From Apostichopus japonicus (Eukaryota > Echinodermata > Holothuroidea > Aspidochirotida > Stichopodidae): DNA of 64,000 nt. The position numbers were made by a program, and so were the translations under genes. Under the pieces are notes generated by a model. It searched no databases. It had not been told where the DNA came from and was given only the letters and a program-made list of their open reading frames with translations. This document shows, piece after piece, positions 33,379-46,100 of the stretch. The first letter of the stretch is position 1. Each line of letters starts with the position of its first letter. The stretch spans positions 22,511,564 through 22,575,563 of the forward strand of contig NC_092571.1 in NCBI RefSeq assembly GCF_037975245.1, in the 5' to 3' direction.

Positions 33379-34395
33379 GGGCGGCGATCATGGGGGGGGG
33401 GGTAAAATATTTTAGATGGGGATATACGGTAGTATCTAATATTTCCCCCTCCCAATCTTTAGTGGCATAATTTTTGTGTGCGGCTATAAATAGAAAATAA
33501 CGCGTGAGAGTATCCAAATCATATTTGGCGGTGGCTAAAACTTCATCCAACACATTCTGCATGAGGTAAATGACTTTTCGTGGTCGTTTCTGTGACCTGT
33601 GACAGTATATATGCATGTTAATGCCACTCATGATTATTATCATAATGTCTGTACATCTCTTGTGAATGAGTGTAAGTACGTACAATCATACATATGATCC
33701 ACATCGATATGGGTTCACTGGGTTTCCATTTGGCCTGTTTCCTACAAGATTTCTAACCGCAGGCGCGTAGCCAAGGAGGGGGGGGGGCGAAGGGTGGAGA
33801 CCGCCCTCCCCCTCGAGCATATTTTTTGGTATTTTTTTTATGATATCGAAATTTTATAGTAGCCGTTATAAGAGGTTTTTAATATTTGTACACCAATAAA
33901 TTAACTTTGTCTGAATTTTCGAAAATTCCTTGACCAACATTCTTCATCACACTTCCCTCTACTCGTGCAATGTTGACCGGTCTGTTAGGGTTGAAGGGGG
34001 TTTTTCTATATTGGTTGTCCATAGATGAAATTTTGTGCAACATTATGGGTATGTTTTGAAATGAATTTATTATTCAAATTCTGAACAAATAATGGGCTTA
34101 AAACCTTAAAAGTGGGGCTGACGGGTATTGTGGGGCGTTACGTAGAATTACCTACAAAAGCAATGATCCACAGGATATGCGATGAGGTCGAACATGACGT
34201 GTGACTGGTGACAATTTTGCAAAAGGTTATGAATGAAAAAATATTGGGGAAACTTGGTTCTCAGGCAAAAGTGTACATCTGGTTGGTCATTTTCAAGCCA
34301 TTTCCGGTGATCTGGGGGGGGGGGGGGGCTATCATAACCAGAAATTTTCTTGTACGCTGCGCGCCAACAAATGGTGGCGCTCCGCTTTGATAGTA
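33376..34395 (+). repeat. Dispersed repeat pieces, copy 2 (CATGGGCGGCGATCATGG family and related)
   Basis: The first ~110 bp match 24387 onward. A second repeat start, AGGCGCGTAGCCAAGG plus a G run, lies near 33762. The piece at 34290-34390 (GCGCGCCAAC, TGGTGGCGCTCCGCTTTG) matches the distal end of copy 1. The order suggests insertion and breakage of related repeats. Confidence 0.5.
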
Positions 34396-35569
34396 ATTCG
34401 CCTGCATCCAAGCAAACGTCAATTTAAGCTGCTAGAAACCTACTATAGGTCGAAGGAAATTGGTATATGTCGATTTAAATCGGTATATGTCGATTCCCCA
34501 AGATTTGAGACTGATGGCCTGCCATTCAGGGCAGGACTATCAATATACGACGGTTCTGGGAACTGAACTATGTATGCAGTACGCCACCTTTTAAGTCTAC
34601 CTCCCTCTCCCTCCTCCTTCCCACTTTGTGTTTTTTTTTCTCTTATAGTGGGGACGCACTTCATTTAACCCCAATAATACGTGCGAATGTATATGAATGG
34701 GAAAGTCTTATATTACATTTCACATAACATATTGTAAGTAAACAACTTCCAAAGAGGTTGAATTTCGATGACTTCCTGACGATTATTGTGGTTTTCTAGG
34801 GGAAATGGGTAGTTTTAACTTATTCGTTTACTCAGTGGGATGCCGTGTGAAACTGTATACACAGGAATAAAAGCCGCCGTCGGAATTGTGGTTGATCTAA
34901 GTATCAAAATATTGTGTCCTCTTAAAACTATACTAAAAAGAAAAAAAAGGTTTATCAGCTAACGTTCCTTCTCAATAATAGTCACTTTCAAATTAACTGT
35001 CAAAAAAAGTTGAATATACGTTTTGTTTGCTTGAAATATTATTGCTTCACCATCCTGCAAGGCAGAGTTGCGCTAGAAAAACATCTCTCTACGTTGCTTC
35101 AATATCAAATGAACGAGATGGGATCGCGGGGTGTTGCCATGTAAAGACATTTGCTGCATGGTACCAGTGTTAAATTTCAAGAATTATTTCTATACGTCAC
35201 TGTAGTCCGTTGGTGTAGTCTGAAAATAGATTGTGGCGTGGTTCGGGTACAGAACGAAGGGGGGGGGGGGGGGGTAGATGGGGGTCAGTGTTGGTGGGGG
35301 GGGGGGTGAACGGACTACCGACGGTCGTGGTATAACGATGGATCAAGCATGTTGATCGTTCATGCTCCTCCTCTGATCAGGTCACTCTGCATTCGGTACA
35401 GACATAATTTGATTACACTATTCTGTAAATAGAGAAATATAATATAAATAATATTGCATCGTAAAGAGCATCGTGGTCTTCTTTTATCAGTTTTACATAT
35501 TTCTCTTGTTTTAATGTGTCTTCTTTTTTCCCTTTTCATGAAAATCGTCTATGACAAATGTAAAATCTA

Positions 35570-35632
35570 AATTTTAAATTAATTTTAAATTTAATTTTAA
35601 ATTTAATTTAAATTTAATTTTAATGACAAATG
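35570..35632. repeat. Short AT-rich tandem repeat
   Basis: Repeats of AATTTAATTTTAAATTT type. Low complexity. Confidence 0.8.
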
Positions 35633-35894
35633 TAAATTATTAGCTTGGTAAGTCAAGATTGATTGAGAAGTTTCAATTGGCTATTTACATACCTTGTATA
35701 ATGTATTAAGGACGGGTCCGTGGGGGCGAAATATTGAGTATTAAATTTAATTCATTTTATAACCGGTGATTCACCTTCATTTTGTGTAATAAATCTATAG
35801 GAGCAGGCGCGGATGCCACCCCCCCCTCCCTCCCCCTTTTTTATCATAGTCTGATGCGCGTATAACTAATTTTAACTTATATCTTTAATATGCT

Positions 35895-36077
35895 TCAGAA
35901 TGCATCTTCTTCATATCCAAAATTGCTTGTTTGCCGGGGAGTCGGCTTCAACGACCGCAGGGCTAACCCCTTCCTTGTTATATCCTGGATCACGCCGCCT
36001 CTGAGCATCTTCCTTTTGATCAATTGTCGACATATTTTCAAGTAAACTCGGTATAGCTTGTTCAAATTGGCGACCAA
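35895..36077 (-). other. Short ORF of uncertain status
   Basis: Opens at an ATG at 36077 and reads MVANLNKLYRVYLKICRQ and beyond to a stop at 35895 (60 codons). An overlapping frame reads MSTIDQKEDAQRRRDPGY. Just upstream are CACGTG at 36117-36122 and ACTTCCGG at 36199-36206, E-box and ETS-type promoter motifs. I recognise neither peptide. It could be a first exon, a relic, or chance. Confidence 0.2.
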
Positions 36078-37057
36078 AAACTCACAGCTGCTTCAAACAG
36101 CTACGATGATTCATGTCACGTGGTCTGTTATTCATACGTCATCAACGTTCAAAGGCTAGCAACAATCCAGTTCATCAAAGTTCAAGTTAAACTGACGTAC
36201 TTCCGGTAAAGTTGTGGTAACGTGAAAGACGATGTCAAAGGTTTATATCAGAACAGTTCTCAGTGTTTAAAAAAAAATTCGTTCAATCCTGTAAGTTGAG
36301 TCAGATCTGTGAGCGAAACATTTCTTGTTTTCCTCTTGTGAAACAAAATGGATTAAAAGACGGTTTCCACGAAGGAATTAAGAAGCAAATCGTGATGCGT
36401 TAGAAGAACAAAAAAACTTCAAATTCGTTCATAAGTTTAGGCCTACATCAACTTTAAGGTTAAATTTCTAATTTTATATTGGTTTAAGAGAATTTTTCAG
36501 AGGAAGATTTGAATCAAATAATTGTCGACGGATCCTACAATTGGTTTCAATCGTTTACGTCGTCTAATTTCGTGTCCTCGGAAAGAAGCTCTCCGCAAGA
36601 ATTTTCCACAGAAACTGGTTTGTCGTTTCACCGATTTGGGCTAAGTTTATCTGTCAGTCTGTTGTGAACAGACTTGATTTGGGTTAGGAACTGTGCGGCG
36701 GTAGTAATCATTTCTGTACGGAAACAAAAATTGGATAATGGAAAGTTGTTGAATTTTGGTCAACTTTATTCCATTCGGAACACAATTTTGGAGTTTTCAA
36801 CCTTCAGCTGTGGTTTATCTTTTCAACGAAATTTCTTCGTAAAACAATTCGGCTTCCAAAAGGAACAATGGTAGTATGCCTGCCTTTTGTTAAGAAAATA
36901 TTTTGCAAAATAACGCTGCCTGAATCGAGACAGACACAATCAATTTTCATATAAAGAGTTTTGTTAATAGTTTTGATCGGAAGTAGACTCTGAGGGGAAA
37001 AATAAACATTTTGAACTTTTGGTTCATATCGCTTATCATTGTTCGATTATTGATTGA

Positions 37058-37181
37058 ATGGCTATCATGGAGTCAAGTAGCTGCAGACGTGATAAAATCA
37101 ACTTGAACTTGTTTTTGATTGTTGTAGTGATGGTTTCATTCGCTAACATTAATGTCACAGCTGTCATACATCTTCCCGAGG
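37058..37181 (+). CDS. Adhesion GPCR exon 1: signal peptide
   Basis: Starts MAIMESSSCRRDKINLN followed by the hydrophobic run LFLIVVVMVSFANI. A second ATG three codons later could also serve. Donor GAGG|GTAAGA. Confidence 0.85.
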
Positions 37182-40100
37182 GTAAGATTTAATACATATT
37201 TAGTGATCTTTTTGTTTCGTGTGTATGTTGTTTTCTTTGGGTTTCTTTCGAATTATCATGAGGTTCTGATGTTATTATGCAGGCTTTAAACTGCTGTTGT
37301 GTTTCATTAGCGTTTTCAGATATTACATAAACATACTACAGAACCAGCCAAATACACTCAAGAAATTCAATGGCAAGTACAATGGGGAAGGAGGGAGGGG
37401 GGGGGGGAAGGGAAGGATGTTGCATGGCCCATCTCCATCGTTTAGTCGGGGATTTCTTTCATTTAAATCACTCCTCATTGCACAGGACACACTGAAGCGC
37501 GGATCTAGAGAAGTGTATGAGTAGACACCTTTTTCAGCCTCACATTGAAATATTCGCATTGCGTTTATAGACCTTTTGACGTCTAAAAGTTTGATATTTT
37601 ACTGCGAAGGACTTCTAGACAACCTTACTTGAAAGTCGGCTACAACGCGCCCAGGGCCACACCCTTCTTTAAAAAATGTCCAACATCCACCTCTTGTCCC
37701 CTCCATAAAGGTCCATGCCCGTATCCTCTCAGTCGGGGAGGTGGATATAATTATTCCCCACCCCACTCCAAGCACGACACTGGGGTCTACAGTGTAAAGT
37801 AATGTTCTGTATGTTCCATACATATATATGTAATGAACGTGTACATATATTTTGTTTCTTTAAAGGAATCCGAATTGTCAATGTTACCATGGAAACAGAC
37901 ACGCATCAAGTCATTCTCGGGGAACGCCATAACATTACGGTAGAGTTGACTATACATAACGAATACGACGATCTAACAGGTCACGTGACATCAAACCATC
38001 GCTGGAAAGTTGACATGTGGATGAGCCAAAGACCAGATGGAACTGGAGAGAAAATATCCTACGCAAAACAGGTGAGACCATTCTCTAAAACAAATTTTGT
38101 ACTATTTGAATTAATGTAGTGTGTCATCTTGTGTGCCATCGTATATGAATGTACTGGTGAGATGTCATCTTGCGTGCCTTTACATTTGACTATTAAGGAT
38201 TGTGTCATCTTTTGTGCTATTATGTATGACTTTAAAGTGGTGTCACATCTTGTATGCGATCATATATGACTATAAAGTAGTATGTCATCTTGTGTTCCAT
38301 CGTATAAGGTGAGATGCCATCTTGTATGCGATCATATATGACTAGTATAATATAGTGTGTCATCTTGTGCGCTATTATTATGACTATAAAGTAGTGTGTC
38401 ATCTTGCGTGCCATTGTATATATTATAACTTGAGATATCATCTTGTATGCCATTATAGTTGACTATAAAGTAGTGTGTCATCTTCTGTGCCATTGTATAT
38501 GAATATAAGGTGAGATGTCATATTCGCATCATATACGATGGTAAAGTAGTGTGTCATATTGTATGCCATCGTATATGAATATAACATGAGATGTCATCTT
38601 GTACGCCATCATATATAACGTAGTGTTATATCTTGTGCGCAATAATTATGACTTTAAAGTAGTGTGCCATCTTGTGTGCCATCGTATTGAATATAAGGTG
38701 AGATGTCATCTTGTATGTCATTATGTATGACTATTAAGTAGTGTGTGTCATCGTATATCAATATAAGGTGAGATGTCATCTTGCATACTATCATATATGA
38801 CTATAAAGTAGTGTGTCATCTTATGTGCCATCGTATATGAATATAAAGTGAGATGTCATCTTGTGTGCCATCATATATGGTTAACGTATTAAGTAGGGTG
38901 TGATCTCGCGTGCCATTCGTTATTAAGCTATAAGGTGCGGTGTTATCTCGTATATGACTATAATATGCTCTTTGTGATTCCAACTCCAAAGTGAACTCAT
39001 TAAGTACTATATTATTTACTAAATGCATAGGTAAAGATGAACGATTATTCGGACATTATTTCCGGTAGATTTTTGAGAATTGGAAACTGGCGACCAAAAC
39101 CAAAATGAGCTGAAATACTATAGTGTTAAGTGTTGCTTGATGGGCTTATATTTTCACGAATAGACAATAAACATATAGTTTGTATTTCAAAAGTGTGTTG
39201 GCATCAATCATATTATTTCTTCTGTTTCATCCTTTTCTTGAGTTTTGATTGTTTATACTGTCTTTTACTTCGTTCTACAGATGCTATCAAATTCTCAAAA
39301 ACGAAAATCATTGAACTCTTATTATCCATTCATCTTTTCTGATCTGGTTTATGAATTAAATCTGTGGTCTACACCGTGTAGAAAGATAAAGTATCTGTGT
39401 ACATCGTTCGGCGTCCGTGATGATACGTTAAATGTTTCACAGATAATATCATGCAAGCACGCCCCAGTCTGCAAAGGTGAGTTTTCATTAAGAGTCACTT
39501 TACATATCATTCGGTTTCATCCCAAACATTTCACAGTTCTAAAGATTAATAAACGTTTTATCGCCCAGAGTGGTGTACTTGATGCTATACCTCAGAGATC
39601 CTTAATTTTACTACAGAAATAGTGAGAAATAAACCCACTTTTGAATACTGTAAGTGACCCAAAGAAAAGAAGACCTTAAGAAAAGAAGGAGAAATTAGAA
39701 ACATCCTGTAACATGCAGTAATATTTTGGTCTAGTTTGTACATTAAGTTCAGCCGCTATTCCATCACTCCCGGTATACCGTAAATTCGCGATAGGAAGGA
39801 CATTAATGTTCTTTTCAAAGGATAGCGGTGATAATAATCTCGCTGATTTTGTTGTTCTGTGGTTTAGTTCTATACTTCAGCTATGTGATTTTTCGTCAAT
39901 GGTTTGACCAGATTCCGCCAAAACTAGAAAGGATTATACTTTGTAACCGTCGGGAATGAAGCAAGGAAAAATCCGTAACTTCGCGCATGCGTCGAAGTTT
40001 ACTGTATAATCGCGCTAAATCAGTGAAATAATGTTGTCTCAAGATACAAATTAGATGTTTGTAAGTTTTACTGTGGAAATTTTGGCCGTTTTGGCTAGGG

Positions 40101-43100
40101 CTTTGCAGATTAAAATTGTGTGTGAAAATGAGGCTACAATTTGACTAACGAACACAGCCTTAGCAGCTATATACGTGGTCTATCCGTGCAGCTACATTAT
40201 GGATAACACAGTATGCGAATTTCGGAAACACGCGAAATTACCGGATTCTACCCTTATGTACATTCATAATACCAATAACAGTAGAGACAAGAGCCAGAAC
40301 TGTTCGTAACTTTCAATTTGCGCCAAGAGAAATTTTATCCATGATTCACATTCATTGATTTGGGAGGAAGTGTTGCAGCCATGCTCATCTTCATTTTGAG
40401 TTTTGTTTTCGGTTTTTGTGGTTTTTGAGATGTCGCTTTCCTGCTGGGATATATTCTATATGTAGGTCACTAGCAATGCGCGTCATGTTATGCAAATTAG
40501 AGTGATGTCATATCAAACACATTATAGAGTCAGCGGTAACTCTTATACAGACTATGCCAGACTCATTTATCATGTTGGTTGGCATAGTAACATATTGTAA
40601 ATTATTCACTTTGGGACAAATTGCGAAGGAATTCATGGAGAATTGTATATACTTTATATACTTTAACGATGTTGACGTTTCAATACATTTTTCATCTTTG
40701 TTACCTTTAAAATGTTACCAAAAATATAGCGTTTAAAGTCATGTTTTACTGAACATGGTGATTAAGTCTTTATGAAGAGGGAGAGGGTGGGTTGGGAAGG
40801 GGGGGGGGGGGGTAGGAACAAAAGGGGCTCTGATTTGATGGGTGCGAATGTAGGGAAGGAATGTATGTAGTACAGTGCCCTTGAGATATACGATGTTGTC
40901 GCTTATGTTTCATTATCAATTTAAAACCAGATCAAAAGATAATGTTTTGTTAGGTATATATATTACTCATTCTAGTCGGACAAGCCAAATTATAGTAGTC
41001 TTGTCTTAAACTGTTGGCCCCGACCTGGGCCACGTCAGTTGTCATTTCCGACACGTATAACGTCCTGCTGGGTTATCTCGTATCAACTTTAAGAATACTT
41101 CCTTACACGACGAAGATTGTGAAAGTGTAACGGATATATTCTAGTAATTCTAGAATGCTTCTGAACCCGAAAGTTACGAAAGAAACAAAGCCAGAAAAGT
41201 TTCATATTTTCAAAACCTACCTCTGTTTCCTGACGGGGTATATTATTACCGGATATGACCGGTCGGTATACGTGTTGTATCCAACCTACACCATGCATGT
41301 CAAAGTGAAAATACTGTTTGAAATGTAGAATAAATAAGGGTTATCATAGAAGCAAAACAAAATATACTGACTGATTAAATTAAAAACGACAAAGGCTTAT
41401 AATCGAAATAAAAGTCAGACTACTTGGAAAAATGACGTTCAAATATACCCAATTAACATATCCAGACTAAGAAAAAAGCCACGCTTTTAATACTCACTCA
41501 TTAAGAGTATATTAAACTGTTTGTAACCACATTATATCCCTTGATACTCCCAGATTATATAGTATCAAGTTATGTGTGGATTTTAACATGGCACTTAAAC
41601 CAACGGAAAAAGTCGCTTTCAAGCGAAACATCTAAACACTTAAAGGTAGTCAGTATAGACCCCAAATTATAGCAAACTATAATTGCTAGAAGTTTCAAAA
41701 AGTACTTTCCTGGGAGTCTTTACTCTCTAAATTGTTCTCAGACATTGTTAAGGAACACATAAGATGACTGAATGCCTCGGTGAGGTAAATTTCCTCGAAG
41801 GTTGTAATAAAAACAGTTTCAGAATTTTGACAATAGGTGACCATATTTGAAAATCTAGCATATTTTGGGGCCAATACAGCATACCTTTAACACATCTTCG
41901 TTAAATTCTTTTCATCTATCTCTCTATGATACACAGATGGTATAGTGGTCGATGGCCTCTCATTCACCTACGAGCCAAGTTACATTCCAACCCTCACTGT
42001 CGGGGATGCAGTAAACCTCAGCATTAATGCTACTGTGGATTACGATAGAGATGTCAGCGGTGACGTCCCTCCATCTCTTAATCCCTTGTGGAGGATCATC
42101 GTTTGGATGAGTGATCACCATTCTGTTGGTGGGAAACGTCATTCGATCAAACGAAACGTCATTCCGAGCTATCTTCGTGGACAAGGACTTGTCGTCGGTG
42201 ACGAGTTTTCATTTACGGACATGCAGTACTCCTTTAACCCTGACGTCCTAACGAACAGACAAATGGATTACATCTGTATGAAGTTTAGATTGATCGATAC
42301 AGCTGATTACGTCATACTCAGTAGACCAAACTCCATCGTACGTTCTGCCTGCTTGCCTGGGCCTTTCTATAATGTCAAAATTCCAGGTAAGCCGTTTAAT
42401 CTTAAAGGGATATGCCTATGGAAGTAATCCGCTACTTAAAGAAAGGCACATCTATTCTAAACACAGAGGCAAAGACATTAAGAGGATTCAACAATGACGG
42501 GGAGGGGGTGGGGAGGTGGGGGAGGGGTGGGGAAGCTTGAACTTAAGGCAGTTGGAGTGACATTGTCTTGAAGAAGGTAACCGCAAAAATCACCTCAAAA
42601 CACCCGACCAAATGACTCTTCGTGTATTCTGTATCACACTTTCCAGCATTTGAATGTTCTTTTCTACAAAGCAGTAATTTTTGTAAGTACGTTTTCTTCA
42701 TGAAAAGGGAAAGGACACTCTGGTTAGAGTTTTCTAAATTTATCCAATGCATGTCATCCTTAAAATTGAAAGGGGCACTTTTCCTTTACCAAAGTGGAAC
42801 GGGGGGGGGGGGGGGACGAGTGTTACGGAAACAAAGAAACAAAATCATAATCAATACTACCAAGCTTAAAAGAATACTTTATTCATTTTTTTTATCTTAC
42901 CATGGTAAAGCTATATTTAATTGACCTCATACTTCCTCTTCCATTTTGGTAGGTCATGACAAAATCGTTGGAGAAGCTGGGGTACTTCCACCAATTATAA
43001 CGATGACAATACCTTTGATATTTACTGAAGCATCACCGCCCTCAGCATCTACAGAACCTGGGTTAGAAAGCGACGCGGTCCATACCAAGACAGCTCTCGT

Positions 43101-46100
43101 CGCTTCGAGAGATACACCAAGCATTGTACCAGAAACAGATGTACAAACATTTACAGACGGACAGACAACAGAACAGTTGTTACTAAAATCGACAGAATTG
43201 GGTAGGTTTGAGGATACAGCGTTACTATCAGGAAGGACGCCCCCATCACTAAGTGTATCTGAGCCGGCCTATGGAGTCATCGATTCGTATGATGTATCCA
43301 GTGGTTCTTCTGAAACTTCATCTATTTTTGAAGATACGGCCATAGGAACAAAATCACATACGCCGGAGTACCCGGAAGTGACAGGAAACGTCATCGTGAC
43401 GTCACTTCCAGTAACGCCGAAAGGTCGATTACCGGTATTGGTAGATCGCCTTGGAAGAACGATAGTCAATGAAGGAGAGATGACGCAACAACAAGTAGAT
43501 GACGTACTGAATATTATGCAGAATATCTCTTTGTTTCGTCATATTCCTGAGAAGGTGAGAGCAAATTACTATATACGCTATAGCAAATGAACTTACTTAA
43601 AAGAATAGTCCAGGTCAAGATTTCTTTTTCATATGTTAAAAAGGAACATAATCTAAGCATTCTGGTAAAATTTACATTCAATTTCTATGTACTGTTTTTG
43701 AGATATTGACAAGTTGAAGTGGCCATCTTTCGTACCAAAAGTGAACTTGGAGCAAACAGCAAACAAATTTCAATAGAATGCTTAGATATATGTTCCTCTG
43801 TCACATATCAAAAAGAAATTTTGGCCTGGACTATTCCTTTAAAGGCCCAATGAGAAATTCACCCAATGCACTGAATATGCATGTGATACCTGCACACAAG
43901 GGCGGCGGAAGCACTTTTAATCTGGGGGGGGGGGGGGCGCCGACGTCAAAGAGCACTTTGCAGAAATTCGATTGGACTGATGCAGCCTGATATTTAGTAC
44001 CCTTTATAACTCTTATTGTATTATCTTATTTGCGTATACATATCACTCCATCAACGCCCCCGCCCCTCAAGGAAAATATGCATACTAGCACTGCAATATC
44101 CAATGTGCACATTGGGAAACAAGGAGCAAGTTTTCTTTCGAGACAAAATGAGGTGAAATCATGCTAATTGCTAAAGCAGGAATCTGCCGAATTAGAGTTT
44201 AGTTTTGTTAAGAGCTTAACAATATTTTTCCATTCGAAAGAGCTTTGAGTTTGACCAACAGAAATTCATAGTTCTAAATTAGGATTAGATCTCTGACTGA
44301 AATATCGCTGCCCTAATAAGGTGATCAAGAGTACAATTTTTATGTAGAAAAAGGGCACATTTTTAATCTGAGGAAAAGTGGGGGGGGGCACGTGCCCCTG
44401 TGCCCCCGGTTCCGCCGCCCTTGCCTGCACTAAGTGGCATGAATGATTTGAAACAATTTAAGCATACATCCCAAAAATGCAGTAGGGTTGTTGTATAATA
44501 ATTGCAATTAAAACTCTGACTCATTTTTCTTGAAACCTTCACAAATTGTAATCACTTTTCGCCTTTCTTTTAGTAAAAGCATCTTTGTTTTAATGCCGGA
44601 TGTGTCCTAGTTGTTTAATAATCAGAAATGGATACCACTTCAGATTCAAGAAAGATGTCCTTTTTACTACTGCTTAATTAAATGTCAATTAAAACCCATA
44701 AACTGAAAGATCAATTTTTTTTGAGCTGTAAATTATTTTACATTTATAATTGATCTATCGGAATAATAGTTCATGCCTTCTTTGTTTTTCATTTACAGAT
44801 CGCTGTAGACGTTATTCACCACATAAGTGATTTCATTGACACAGCCACATTGGCGCCATTATCGAATATCAGTCACATAAGTGAGCGCCTTAATCAAATA
44901 TTGGACAACATATATTTGGACGGTGGTAACAAATTTCACGTCGTTTCGAAGAATATGAAGGTTTCTAGCTTCAGAATCAATACTTCGAAAGATGCCAAAT
45001 CTTCTTCACGGAATTTCTTGAGTTTCGGTCAAGTTTATCCTACAGGATCTTCTACTTCTCAGTTGGGCCATAATCCTATTGATATTCAATCTCAGAAAAT
45101 ACTACAAGATGGCGTCGAGGCCGGTTTCTTTGTTCCACGAAAAGCTCTCCCTCTACTAGAAGATGACACAGGTAAGTCATTGGTGGAAGTATCGCCTGTT
45201 GCATATTAGTTATTCTTGCTGTAAAACAAAACATGTACTGCTCACTTAGCCTTTACACCTGTGTACAGAGTAAGTGAGACGTCCAACAAATGGAAACAAA
45301 ATGGCGCCTAAGTTTAAGTTGTCGGTACTCTCAGTATAAAGGAACTCTTTTGTATATAAGCATGGTGCTGCCATATACCAGGAGGGAGACGACTAATATC
45401 GTCACCATCCGTGGTCAGAGATGACGTAGGCCGAAGGTACGCAAATTATGGGGCGCGATCAATACTTGGGTCGCAACAACATGTTGCTGGACCGGCGGAC
45501 TCTTCCGAACTGGTCGGAAAAAGTTTCGGGCACGGCCGACAGAGATATATTAAGTTATTGTCTTAACACCGAGTTTGTTAGTTCAAGCTAGCGTTCATGC
45601 ATTCTATTCTGAGAGGTGGAGATAAGTAGATCCAGTTCGTGGGACTAAAAGTAATTGAACCACTGGCGTAGGCTATTTTAATGTCTGTCGCTTAAAATGT
45701 GGTTCAGTTTGGCAATTGATTTTTCATGGGCCTACTGATGCCTGTCCTTTACTTTTAGGAGTTTGTACTAAAGAAGTATCCCTTTTGGGGTTTGTGTCAG
45801 TGATCACAAAGGCACAGTCCTAAAAGGGAATGAGTAAAAATAGGCTCATGAGGCGCTGGTAATGGTGTCTTTCTTTCAGGGATTTTTGCTATAATTAGAA
45901 TTCTGTGCATTGACTACGTATATCTTCTGCACGGTACATGGTACATGATGTTTCCTAGTAGCTGATAGGGAATGAAAAATGTAAAAGAAGAAAAAAGAAA
46001 GAAACTTTATTTTTACAAGTTTTGCTGCAAAGATTTTCTATTTTCTTTACAGGCAAGACGGACATACGAGTTAACTTTATCGTCTTCTCAAACGATCGTC

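Larger units (their letters stand above)
34400..37057. other. Gene-free stretch and probable 5' region of the receptor gene
   Basis: Contains G runs near 35257 and 35299, an (AATTTTAAATTT)-like tandem at 35570-35632, and probable 5' UTR or promoter of the downstream receptor gene after about 36200. No TATA box was picked out. A short ORF block at 35895-36123 is discussed separately. Confidence 0.5.
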
